64,000 nt of DNA from an uncultured Verrucomicrobiota bacterium. GTDB taxonomy: Bacteria; Verrucomicrobiota; Verrucomicrobiia; Chthoniobacterales; JACTMZ01. Position numbers and translations under genes: made by a program. The number at the start of each line of letters is the position of its first letter. The first letter of the stretch is position 1. Positions 15,907-24,926 of the stretch are shown here, piece after piece. The notes beneath the pieces are model-generated. The model was not told the DNA's origin. It saw nothing but the letters and a program-made list of their open reading frames with translations, and did not search any database. Where the stretch lies: positions 115,210 through 179,209 of the forward strand of contig CAJBKE010000033.1 in the NCBI GenBank assembly GCA_903953565.1. The letters run 5' to 3'.

Positions 15907-17001
15907 ATGGTGCGAGGAGTGTGCTTGTGGAAGGAGGAACCGCCGGACTGGGGCGCGGGCTCGTCATCTTTGCTGCTCAATCCGCGGATGCAGGATGCAC
16001 TGCGTCAGCGGATACTGGACGCAGATTTTCCCGATCTGCCGGATCATGTGTGGCTAGCAACATCTGGCACCAGCGGGCGGTTCAAACTCGTCGCGCTGGC
16101 GCGCCAAGCGATGGAAGCAAGTGCGCGTGCGGTCAATGCGCATCTCGGCGCTTCGGCGCAAGATGTGTGGATCAATCCGTTGCCGTTTTTCCACGTGGGA
16201 GGACTCGGCATCTTGGTGCGGGCGCATCTGACCGGATCGCGTTGCGAACTCCTCCACGGTGCTTGGGATCCACAGCGATTCGTCGATGCGGTGCGGCGCT
16301 GCGGTGCGACCTTAAGCGCCTTGGTGCCGACGCAGGTCCATGATTTGGTTAAGCGGGGTCTCCCGGCACCCGAATGTTTGCGCGGGGTGGTAGTTGGTGG
16401 GGGGCTGCTGACGGCGGATTTGTTCGCTCGCGCCGCCGGGTTGGGCTGGCTTCTTTTGCCGAGCTATGGACTGACCGAAGCGGCTTCGCAAGTGGCGACG
16501 GCGACGTTCGGGCGGAAGCCGGCGATGTGGTTGCCGTTGTTGTCGCACATGGAGGCGCGGGTGGGTGAGTGCGGTGTGCTTGAATTGCGCGGAGCTTCTT
16601 TGCTCACGGGATGGATGATTTTCGATGGCCATGGCACGGCACGTTGGGAGGATCCGAAAAATGGCGGGTGGTATAGGACTGGCGACCGCGCGGAGTTGCG
16701 CGGCGGCGAAGTGCGTGTTCTGGGGCGCGCGGACGATTTGGTGAAGATTCGCGGCGAGCTCGTCGACGTAGCCGCCTTGGAGCGGGCTTTGCAAGAACGG
16801 GTGGCTTCGGGGTTGGTGGTGTTGCGGGCGGAGGCCAACGAGCGAACCGGGTCGATGTTGTCCGTGTGCGTGGAAAACGAGAGCGCGCTAACCGAGGCGC
16901 GTTCGGCGCTGGAAATTTTTCCTCCTTTCGCCCGTCCCGAGAATTTCGAGGTCGCCCCCATCGAGCGGAGCGCGCTGGGCAAACCAATGCGCCCGCGCTG
17001 A
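15907..17001 (+). CDS. menE: AMP-dependent acyl-CoA ligase, probable o-succinylbenzoate-CoA ligase
   Basis: LATSGTSGRFKLVAL, LLPSYGLTEAASQVAT, GWYRTGDRAELRGGEVRVLGRADDLVKIRGELVDVAALE. Confidence 0.7.
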   Translation: MVRGVCLWKEEPPDWGAGSSSLLLNPRMQDALRQRILDADFPDLPDHVWLATSGTSGRFKLVALARQAMEASARAVNAHLGASAQDVWINPLPFFHVGGLGILVRAHLTGSRCELLHGAWDPQRFVDAVRRCGATLSALVPTQVHDLVKRGLPAPECLRGVVVGGGLLTADLFARAAGLGWLLLPSYGLTEAASQVATATFGRKPAMWLPLLSHMEARVGECGVLELRGASLLTGWMIFDGHGTARWEDPKNGGWYRTGDRAELRGGEVRVLGRADDLVKIRGELVDVAALERALQERVASGLVVLRAEANERTGSMLSVCVENESALTEARSALEIFPPFARPENFEVAPIERSALGKPMRPR

Positions 17002-17013
17002 GGCGCTCGGCTA

Positions 17014-17466
17014 TCAGGCCAAAGCGGAACGAATTTCGCCGGTGAGGGGAACGGGTTCCCCGCTGCGCTTGTCGATCAAGACATGCACCGTGCGAATGCG
17101 GGCGGTTGTGCGACCAGCATGGTCCGAGAACTCGACGAGGAACGTCACCGAAGTAGTGCCGGTTGCTTCCACTGTAGCGCGGGCGGTGAAAATTTCCCCG
17201 GCTTTCATTGGACGCAAAAAATCAGCCTCGGCATGCCGCAGCGGCACAGCGTGAGTCGGCGAGGCAAACCACGCCTCCCAGCCCAAGGGCGAATGGCGGA
17301 TGAGATTTTCTACCAATCCGTGGGCCAGCGCAATGGCGCGCGGGTAAAAAACCACGCCAGCCGGATCGGCGTCGGCAAATCCGATAGTGACAGCTTCCTC
17401 GTGGGCGCGCATAGAACGCAGTGAGGAAAGCGCAAAGCTGGCGGCGTGGGAATCCGGAAAACGCAC
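17014..17466 (-). CDS. Hotdog-fold acyl-CoA thioesterase (possible DHNA-CoA thioesterase)
   Basis: GFADADPAGVVFYPRAIALAHGLVENLI; convergent with menE-like gene. Confidence 0.7.
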   Translation of the reverse strand: MRFPDSHAASFALSSLRSMRAHEEAVTIGFADADPAGVVFYPRAIALAHGLVENLIRHSPLGWEAWFASPTHAVPLRHAEADFLRPMKAGEIFTARATVEATGTTSVTFLVEFSDHAGRTTARIRTVHVLIDKRSGEPVPLTGEIRSALA

Positions 17467-17503
17467 GCCGCAGAACGATCGAGTTTCTTGACGGCGTGGA
17501 AGT

Positions 17504-18397
17504 TTGTCCGATCCTCTCTTCGGAACACCTATGCCCTACAGCCCTGCCGGTCCGCACCACCGCCAATCTCGCCGCTCTTTGCAAAAGCAGGCTGTCTTGC
17601 GGCGTGCAGCGTGGGCTTTCAGTATCGTTCTTTGCGTGGGTGCCTTCGTGGGCGGTTTTGTTTTCCAGCGACACAAGCCGAGCGAACAATCCGCCGCGCA
17701 GATGGTTGCTCCGCAAGTCGCGCAGGAGCAGAAAACAGAGGCGTTGCGTCTCATGGATGAAGCGGTCCGCGCCAAGTATGAGGACCGCACTGAGGAGGCT
17801 GTTCGCATCGCGCAACGCGCACGCCAGATCGATCCGTCCGTTCGTGGAGTCGACATTCTGGCCGGCGAAATTGCGATCGAATCTCCCGATCCTGAAAAGC
17901 GTCAGAAAGCCCTGCTCGCCGCGAATAGCGCTTTGGCTTGCGGCGAGGACACGGCTGCGTCGCGCTTGATTCTTGCCCTCGGGACGTGGCAGGAGCAGGA
18001 CGGCGAAGGTGCCGCAGGCTTCACAGCGAAAACCCGCGCTTTGAGACTTGTCGGTGAGGCTGCGGATGAATTTCCATCCGCGCCAGCGCTTCATTTTTTT
18101 TGGTCCGAAATGTTGGCCCCGTCCGGCCACTACCGGGACGTTCATCGCAGGATGTTGACCGCAATGCATTGCACACAGCCTTGGCACAGCTCCGTGCTGA
18201 TCGCGCGCAAGACCTCCTCCGCATCCCGCGACGCCGAAGCGCAACACAACGCGTCAGGCAGCTCGACTTCGCATCAACAAGACACAATGAGGAAGTCCGA
18301 TCCTCTTGAACCAGGGGCCTTTTTGACTGCCCGCCAGTGGGAACTCATCAGAGCCGAGTTGCAAGAGCCTGTTCAACCGGGGCCGATCGAGAATTAA
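17504..18397 (+). CDS. Hypothetical TM-anchored protein, possible TPR-like
   Basis: Single TM AWAFSIVLCVGAFVGGFVF followed by helical repeats. Confidence 0.5.
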   Translation: MSDPLFGTPMPYSPAGPHHRQSRRSLQKQAVLRRAAWAFSIVLCVGAFVGGFVFQRHKPSEQSAAQMVAPQVAQEQKTEALRLMDEAVRAKYEDRTEEAVRIAQRARQIDPSVRGVDILAGEIAIESPDPEKRQKALLAANSALACGEDTAASRLILALGTWQEQDGEGAAGFTAKTRALRLVGEAADEFPSAPALHFFWSEMLAPSGHYRDVHRRMLTAMHCTQPWHSSVLIARKTSSASRDAEAQHNASGSSTSHQQDTMRKSDPLEPGAFLTARQWELIRAELQEPVQPGPIEN

Positions 18398-18616
18398 ATG
18401 GACGCCGTCAGGCTGATTTTCGGCGGTTCGGCGGTCAGGTTCGTGCGGCAACGAGGCCAACATCATGGGAATCAGGTTCTTAGCCGGGGCACGGGAAGGC
18501 CTTGCTTTTGATCGCTTCTCGTGGCAAAAACACCTTTGTCCGTGCATCGGTGTGACCGCAAAAAAAAATCAAAAAACCCTTTGACAGTCACTTACGCGTT
18601 GCTACTTTTCCCCCGT

Positions 18617-19660
18617 ATGAAACTTCTTCGCTCCTCCCTTGCGATCCTTCTTGCCGCTGGCCTCAGCTCGAACGCCCAAACCACGGCGACCACCGATCCG
18701 GTCGGCTTTACGACAGTCACCGTGCGCGGTAAGACATCCTCCGCAAAAGCCTTCAGCACGGTTGTCATTCCCATGGAGCGCGCTGACGCCTTCGCCGGTT
18801 CTTGTGCCGGTGCCTCCTTCAGTTTGGATGGCAGTAACCGCACGGTCATAACATTCGGCTCTGACCTTTTCACTGCCAATCAGTTCACCGGGACAGGGAA
18901 TCAGCATTACCTCCGCCTCACGTCTGATTCCAACAACGGCGACTTCAGCACTATCGTGGCCAACACCGCTAATTCGATCACCCTCGCGGACAACTTCAAT
19001 TCGGTGCTTACTACCTCATCGACTTTTAGTGTCACTCCCTATTGGACTTTGAACACAGCCCTGCCGTCTGGCGGAGGTCTCAACTCTGGAGCCAATGTCA
19101 ATGCTGCAGACAATGTCATCATCTACAACGCAAATTTCACCGGGACAACCTACTTCTACAGCAGCACCAATAACCGTTGGCAGACCGGCATTACCCCTTC
19201 CAACGATGTCATTATTCCGCCAGGAACGGGACTTGGGGTTGACCGCAAGCAATCCACTGCCGTCGGCTTGGTTTTCCCGGGTTCCGTGCCCCTCGGTTGG
19301 TCCGCGGTCGACGTCAACGGTTCCACGTCTGGCTCCGCTACCAAGAATACCTTGGTTGGAAGTGCGTATCCCTTGGCTTCCAAACGCCTCGCTGATATTG
19401 GTCTTTACACTGGCAGCTCCAGCACCGGCCTGCAGGGTGGTGCAAGCGCGGCCGCTTCCGACACCGTGACCATTTACAACCAATCCACCGGCGTAGGAAC
19501 TGCTTACTTTTACAGCACGACAAATAACCGCTGGCAGACGGGTATTTCAGACGCCAGCAACGTTACTATCCCTGAAGGCGCAGCAGTCCTGATCGCAAGA
19601 AAGTCGGGCCGCGCTCCCTTTACTTGGTATATCCCTCAGCCCACCATGGCGCTGAACTAG
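18617..19660 (+). CDS. Secreted TIGR02597-like protein
   Basis: Signal peptide LLRSSLAILLAAGLSSNAQ; DPVGFTTVTVRGKTSSAKAFSTVVIPME; two NNRWQTGI motifs. Confidence 0.65.
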   Translation: MKLLRSSLAILLAAGLSSNAQTTATTDPVGFTTVTVRGKTSSAKAFSTVVIPMERADAFAGSCAGASFSLDGSNRTVITFGSDLFTANQFTGTGNQHYLRLTSDSNNGDFSTIVANTANSITLADNFNSVLTTSSTFSVTPYWTLNTALPSGGGLNSGANVNAADNVIIYNANFTGTTYFYSSTNNRWQTGITPSNDVIIPPGTGLGVDRKQSTAVGLVFPGSVPLGWSAVDVNGSTSGSATKNTLVGSAYPLASKRLADIGLYTGSSSTGLQGGASAAASDTVTIYNQSTGVGTAYFYSTTNNRWQTGISDASNVTIPEGAAVLIARKSGRAPFTWYIPQPTMALN

Positions 19661-19721
19661 GTGCGTAGACCCATCGATACTTCTTTGCCTTAACAAGAAA
19701 CAACAAACCCCACAAGTAAAC

Positions 19722-20378
19722 ATGAAAAAATCAAGCATTCTCACAATTGCAGTCTTCTCGCTCGCACTCTGTGGGGTTACCCACGCCCAAACCATCGATT
19801 ACGGTATGACTGGTGCCGCAGTGAATAGCCCTGTTGGAGTTAATCTTGTCGGCGGCGGCTTCAACCTCCTTGGTGTCACGCCCTCCAGCGGCTTCAACCC
19901 CGCTGGTGCATCGCTGTCCAGCATTCTTAGCACGAACAACATGTTATCCGTCAGCAGTGCCTTCACCACAATTGGTGCCGGAGATGCTGGCCAATTTTAC
20001 GTCCCTGGGCTCTCTACATCGTGGTCTAGCGGTGGCACTATTAGCACCGGCACCCAACTCTACATTCTCGCCTCCACCTCAGCGACATTCGACCTTTCTG
20101 CTCCTTGGGCTCTCATTACCGGCACAGACCCGAGTTGGCTTTCCCCAAACCCGACCGACCCCTTTGGTTCATCGCTCATCGAAATGTCACTTGCCGGCAA
20201 TCAGGTCATAGCTAGTTCGGGAGCTAGCCAGGCATTCTTCGGTTCCTCCGCTCCCGGATCTCAAACGGCCGACAACGACAATTTCAATCTTGTTCCCGAA
20301 CCTTCAACCTACGCTCTTCTCGCTATGAGTGGGCTGGCCCTAGGAGGCTATGTGGTCCGCCGCCGTCGACGCGCGTAA
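19722..20378 (+). CDS. PEP-CTERM sorting-domain exported protein
   Basis: N-terminal signal peptide; C-terminus VPEPSTYALLAMSGLALGGYVVRRRRRA. Confidence 0.92.
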   Translation: MKKSSILTIAVFSLALCGVTHAQTIDYGMTGAAVNSPVGVNLVGGGFNLLGVTPSSGFNPAGASLSSILSTNNMLSVSSAFTTIGAGDAGQFYVPGLSTSWSSGGTISTGTQLYILASTSATFDLSAPWALITGTDPSWLSPNPTDPFGSSLIEMSLAGNQVIASSGASQAFFGSSAPGSQTADNDNFNLVPEPSTYALLAMSGLALGGYVVRRRRRA

Positions 20379-20402
20379 ATCGTTTTCAAAGTTCACACAG
20401 AG

Positions 20403-20425
20403 GGGCGCCTTCGGGCGCCCTTTTT
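20403..20425 (+). terminator. Rho-independent terminator after the PEP-CTERM gene
   Basis: GGGCGCC ttcg GGCGCCC TTTTT. Confidence 0.9.
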
Positions 20426-20430
20426 GTTTG

Positions 20431-22113
20431 TCAGGACAGGACGGGGACAAATTCGAATTTGGTGCCGTCGAAGAGGCCGCGGTCACTGAGTTTGAGAGCG
20501 GGGATGACGAGGAGGGCGAGGAAGCTAAGAGTCATGTAGGGAGCGTGCAGCGGGCTTCCGAGGGACTTGGCGGCTTGAGTCAGCCGGGCGTAGCCGGCCG
20601 CTGCGTCCTCCGCGTGGCCGTCACTCATAAGGCCGGCAACGGGCAGCGGGAGGATGTCGGCGAGGCCGCCCGGACCCACCACGGCGATACCGCCTTCGTT
20701 CGCAATGACGAGATTGACCACGCGGGCGAGGTCTTCATCTGAGGTGCCGACGGCAATGATGTTGTGGCAGTCGTGGGCCACGCTGGAGGCAATGGCGCCG
20801 GATTTGAGTCCCACGCCGCGGACGAAGGCCACGGCGGGCGGGGCGTCGCCATAGCGGTTGACCACCGTGATCTTGAGAATGTCGCGTGCGGGGTCGGCTG
20901 TGATGAAGCCATCTTGGACGCGGGCCTCCGCCTCGCCTGCGCCCGTGATGATTTGACCGTCGAGGGCTTCGATGATCCTAATTTGTAGCGGCGCCGTCCT
21001 GGGCGCCGGTTGTTGCTTTGGATTCGTCGCCGGGGACCGCCACGCTACAGGGCAAGGCAAGGCAAACTCGGCGGGCTGCTTGCGCTGGGCAAAGAAACGA
21101 TTGGCCCGGGGCGATTTCGACTTCGGGAGAAGCGACCTTCCATCTCGGGCCACGCATTCTCCGTCGATCCAAGTTTCCATTACCTTGAAGCTGACGAGGT
21201 CGTGGAGGCGAATCAGATCGGCGGGGTCACCTGGGCGCATCAATCCGCAACGTAGTCCGTAGTGCTCGACGGGGTTCAGGCAGGCGGCGCGCAAGACCTT
21301 GAAGAGCGGGACACCGTGGGCCACGGCGCGGGCGCAGAGCTGGTTGATGTGGCCTTCCATGAGGTCGTCCGGATGCTTGTCATCACTGCACAGCATGCAG
21401 GATCCGGGCGCTTCGTTGAGAAGCGGCCAGAGTGCCTCGAAATTTTTGGCGGCGGAGCCTTCGCGGATGAGGATCTTTTGTCCCAGGGCGAGCTTTTCGC
21501 GGGCTTCGTCGATCTGAAAACATTCGTGGTCGGTCTCGATGCCGGCCGAGACATATTTTTTGAGGTCCTCACCGCGGAGGCCGGGGGCGTGCCCGTCGAT
21601 GCGCTTCCCGTATTTCTTGGCGATCTCGAGCTTCTTCATCACCTCCGGATCGCGGTGGATGACGCCGGGGAAATTCATCATTTCGGAGAGATAGACGAGG
21701 GAGTCGTCGCGGCAGAGTTTCTCGATGGCGTCGGGTCCGAGGGTGGCGCCGGCTGTCTCGAAATTTGTGGCCGGCACGCAGGAGGGTATGCCGAAGTGGA
21801 TCTTGCAGGGGGTCTGGGCAGCGAGTCTCTGCATGTAACGCACGCCCTCGATGCCGAGGACATTGGCGATCTCATGAGGGTCGGAGACGGTGCCGACGGT
21901 GCCGTGAATCACGGCGATGCGGGCGAATTCGGGCGGGGTGAGCATCGAGCTTTCGATGTGCACGTGGGCATCGATGAATCCGGGGCAGAGATAGCCGGGG
22001 TCGGTGACGGATTGGTCCTCGCGGACAGAGACAATCTTGCCGTCGGCGATGTCGATCACGCCGGGGAAGATGCGTTCGTTCGGGATATCAATGATTTGGC
22101 CGCGGAGCTGCAT
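20431..22113 (-). CDS. ade: Adenine deaminase with in-frame 66-bp palindromic insertion
   Basis: GFIDAHVHIESSMLTPPEFARIAVIHGTVGTVSDPHEIANVLGI; HDCHNIIAVGTSDEDLARVVNLVI. Confidence 0.93.
   Translation of the reverse strand: MQLRGQIIDIPNERIFPGVIDIADGKIVSVREDQSVTDPGYLCPGFIDAHVHIESSMLTPPEFARIAVIHGTVGTVSDPHEIANVLGIEGVRYMQRLAAQTPCKIHFGIPSCVPATNFETAGATLGPDAIEKLCRDDSLVYLSEMMNFPGVIHRDPEVMKKLEIAKKYGKRIDGHAPGLRGEDLKKYVSAGIETDHECFQIDEAREKLALGQKILIREGSAAKNFEALWPLLNEAPGSCMLCSDDKHPDDLMEGHINQLCARAVAHGVPLFKVLRAACLNPVEHYGLRCGLMRPGDPADLIRLHDLVSFKVMETWIDGECVARDGRSLLPKSKSPRANRFFAQRKQPAEFALPCPVAWRSPATNPKQQPAPRTAPLQIRIIEALDGQIITGAGEAEARVQDGFITADPARDILKITVVNRYGDAPPAVAFVRGVGLKSGAIASSVAHDCHNIIAVGTSDEDLARVVNLVIANEGGIAVVGPGGLADILPLPVAGLMSDGHAEDAAAGYARLTQAAKSLGSPLHAPYMTLSFLALLVIPALKLSDRGLFDGTKFEFVPVLS
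20984..21049. repeat. 66-bp palindromic repeat (TGTAGCG...CGCTACA) inside ade
   Basis: tgtagcggcgccgtcctgggcgccggttgttgctttggattcgtcgccggggaccgccacgctaca; similar to 50736-50804. Confidence 0.85.
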
Positions 22114-22166
22114 ATAGGAAAGTTGAGGGTTGAGAGTTGAGGGGTGAGGGAAGAGAAGGTTACCGG

Positions 22167-22187
22167 CGGTCATAGACCGCCGCTACA
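22167..22187. repeat. Half-copy of the TGTAGCG palindrome family
   Basis: cggtcatagaccgccgctaca. Confidence 0.75.
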
Positions 22188-22199
22188 TATTTAGGGAAT

Positions 22200-22535
22200 T
22201 CAGCGGATGGCGCGTCTGGGGTCGGTGAGGCGGTTGTTTTCGAAGTGGGTACCTTCGCTGGCGAGGAGGCGGAGTTTGCGGGCAAGGGCCGGGCCGGCTG
22301 TTTTGCCTTGGAAGCCGCCCGGGGTGAGGTCGGAGGCGATGACGCGGTGGCAGGGGACTTGGGGTGCGAAGGGATTGGCGCGCAGGGCTTGGCCGATGGC
22401 CCGCGGCGAGCGGCAGCCGATGCGGCGCCCCAGAGCTGCATACGTGATGACGCGGCCCGCCGGGACTTTTCGCAGTGCGGTGTAAACCTGAGCGGCGAAG
22501 GGGGAGGAGACGGATTGGAAATGTGAAATCGGCAA
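22200..22535 (-). CDS. Methylated-DNA--protein-cysteine methyltransferase family (Ogt/ATL-type, with PCHRV motif)
   Basis: VYTALRKVPAGRVITYAALGRRIG...NPFAPQVPCHRVIASDLTPGGF. Confidence 0.88.
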   Translation of the reverse strand: MPISHFQSVSSPFAAQVYTALRKVPAGRVITYAALGRRIGCRSPRAIGQALRANPFAPQVPCHRVIASDLTPGGFQGKTAGPALARKLRLLASEGTHFENNRLTDPRRAIR

Positions 22536-22643
22536 TTTCAGAGATCAGAGAGAGGGGGTGTTTTTTGGTGCGTACAAAAGAAGATGGATGTGTGGTCATC
22601 TGGCTCCTCTGCACTGAAAACTCCCGTGCGCGGTGCGCGCGGG

Positions 22644-23201
22644 TCAGTTTTGCGTGACGTCATCGGGCGCGTCGGCGAGCACGCGATACATGGGGCCGAG
22701 ACCGCACATGATGCGACGCCAAGTGTCGTCGTCGGCATCGGAACGAAGCAGTTCGGGGTGCGGCTTGATGATGATCCATGAGTTGAGGGCGATTTCCTTC
22801 TCGAGTTGGTTTTTCGACCAGCCCGCGTAACCAAGAAAGACCCGCAGTTTGTCGTCATGACCGGACGGGAGGGTGAACTCGCCTTCAGGTTTCTGCATGG
22901 GCTCGAATTTGCAGGCGCCTGCGGCGGGGTCCCACTCGAGCGTGGCGACGATTACTTGGTTCGGCTGGACGGGGCCGCCTTCGTATATGGGCACGTGGGC
23001 GATGTCATCGAGCGCATTGTCCATTTCCAGTTCGCCCGCATTTTGGCCGAGCGGCCGGTTGATGATAAATCCGAGCGCCCCGTCATCCGCGCTGTGATGC
23101 GACAAGTAGAGGATGGTGTGGCGGAAATTCGGATCCGCCATCATGGGGTGGGCGACGAGCAGCGATCCCGAGAGGTTGCCGGCTTTGGGCAAGCGCTTCA
23201 T
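22644..23201 (-). CDS. YqgE/AlgH family protein
   Basis: GSLLVAHPMMADPNFRHTILYLSHHSADDGALGFIINRPLG; YAGWSKNQLEKEIALNSWII. Confidence 0.92.
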   Translation of the reverse strand: MKRLPKAGNLSGSLLVAHPMMADPNFRHTILYLSHHSADDGALGFIINRPLGQNAGELEMDNALDDIAHVPIYEGGPVQPNQVIVATLEWDPAAGACKFEPMQKPEGEFTLPSGHDDKLRVFLGYAGWSKNQLEKEIALNSWIIIKPHPELLRSDADDDTWRRIMCGLGPMYRVLADAPDDVTQN

Positions 23202-23250
23202 GACGGTTTAAACTTAATGCGCCGGATGCCTCGGCGCAACTGCGGTGCTG

Positions 23251-24837
23251 TTAGTCTCTTCGCCGGACGGCGGCTACGCCGAGTGCTGCGAAGGTGGCGA
23301 TGAGGCAGGCGGAGGCGAAGATCTCGCCCTTTTTCATGTAGAAAGTGGTCGGCGGGTTGACCGGGATTTGGATTTCGGCCGAGAGGACGCCCTCCGCAAA
23401 AATATTGCCGTCCGGATCGCTCAGCACGTGGGTCACGCGGCCGAGGCTGTCGATGAAGGCGGTCACGCCGTTGTTGGCGCAGCGGACCATCGGGCGTCGG
23501 TTTTCGGCGCAGCGGAAGACGGAGTGGGCCAAATGCTGTCGTCCGGCCGCGGTTTGTTTGAACCACCCGGTGTTGGTCACTGTGACAAAAAGCTGCGCTC
23601 CGAGGTTCGATGCCTCCCGGGCGAGATAGCCCAGCGTGTCCTCGAAGCAGACCAGCGGTGCGATGGCTACGGGCGGTTGAGGCAACCGGAAGATCACGGG
23701 GCCTTTGCCGTTGTCAAAGTCGGAGGGCACCATGTCTCCGACTATGATGGCAAAGAGAGGGAAGCTGTAGCGAAAGGGGATGTATTCGCCGAACATGACG
23801 AGGTGTGATTTGGGATAGAATTGCGGAGGCTCTTCCGCTCCCGTCAGAAGAACCGCCGCGTTGTAGTCGCCCTCGTGGCTGAGACGCAGGGTGCCGAAGA
23901 GCAGCGAGTAGTCGCCCTTGTTTGCCCACTTCCTGACAAACTCGTTGGCCGTGCGATCCTCGAAGAATCCGCGCGGCGTGGCGGCCTCCGGCCAGAGCAA
24001 AAGGTCGGGATTCATGGCCGCGGCAATGGCGGTCTGGCGTTCGAAAGTGTCGTAAATCCGCTGCTCGAAGGCCGGGTTCCACTTTTCGTTTTGCGGGATG
24101 GATGGTTGGACCGCTGCCACGCGTAGCGGGATCGTTTCCGCGGGCGCGCCGACTTGGCGGAGTCCGTAACCGAAAGCGGCCACGATGAGAGCGATGGTGA
24201 TGGTAAAATCAAAATGCGCGCGGATTTTTCCGCCGCGCGCCTCGATCATCAGGCGCCGCACGGTGGCCACGGCGATGGCGGAGGAAAGAACAGCAAGGAA
24301 AGACAGCCCGCCGACTCCGGTGAGCGAGGCGAGTTGAATGAACGGGATATTCGCGTGCAGGGCGATGCCGAGAGCATTCCATCCGAAGCCGGTGAAGACG
24401 TGCCCGCGAAGCAACTCGAGCGCGACCCAAGCCGCTGCGGCGAGCGCGCCGGTGGCGAGGTTGTGCCATGAGCTCAGCCAAACCGAGCGGAACGAGTGCG
24501 GATTCTCCCGTGGCGTGGCGATGACATAGACGATACCCGCCCATGCCGCCGGATAGACAGCGAGGTAGAGGCAGAGGATGAACCAGCCCGGAACGGTGAG
24601 CACGCTCATCCAGTGGAGGGATCCGAGGAAATAAACGAGGCCTGTCAGGTAGCCGAGTTCGATTTTGCGCAACAGGGGATACTTGGGATGGACTGGTCCG
24701 AACCAGATCGCCGCGATGAGCGGGGCGAGGGCGATCCAGACCAGCCAAGCCTGATCGAAAGGAGCAAAACAGAGCGTGAGCAAGACGCCGCTCAAGGCGG
24801 CGGCCAACCAGGGCCAAAGAACGCGCAGCAGGGACAT
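23251..24837 (-). CDS. lnt: Apolipoprotein N-acyltransferase
   Basis: LCFAPFDQAWLVWIALAPL; VAAVQPSIPQNEKW; LLLWPEAATP; VCFEDTLGYLAREASNLGAQLFVTVTNTGWF. Confidence 0.9.
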   Translation of the reverse strand: MSLLRVLWPWLAAALSGVLLTLCFAPFDQAWLVWIALAPLIAAIWFGPVHPKYPLLRKIELGYLTGLVYFLGSLHWMSVLTVPGWFILCLYLAVYPAAWAGIVYVIATPRENPHSFRSVWLSSWHNLATGALAAAAWVALELLRGHVFTGFGWNALGIALHANIPFIQLASLTGVGGLSFLAVLSSAIAVATVRRLMIEARGGKIRAHFDFTITIALIVAAFGYGLRQVGAPAETIPLRVAAVQPSIPQNEKWNPAFEQRIYDTFERQTAIAAAMNPDLLLWPEAATPRGFFEDRTANEFVRKWANKGDYSLLFGTLRLSHEGDYNAAVLLTGAEEPPQFYPKSHLVMFGEYIPFRYSFPLFAIIVGDMVPSDFDNGKGPVIFRLPQPPVAIAPLVCFEDTLGYLAREASNLGAQLFVTVTNTGWFKQTAAGRQHLAHSVFRCAENRRPMVRCANNGVTAFIDSLGRVTHVLSDPDGNIFAEGVLSAEIQIPVNPPTTFYMKKGEIFASACLIATFAALGVAAVRRRD

Positions 24838-24926
24838 CGGCAAAGCATGGATGCTAACTGCGGATGGCGCGGAGGGCACGGAGAAAGGATCGGCTCGGGG
24901 CTGCCCCGCGGCTTCGGGGAGGGTGT

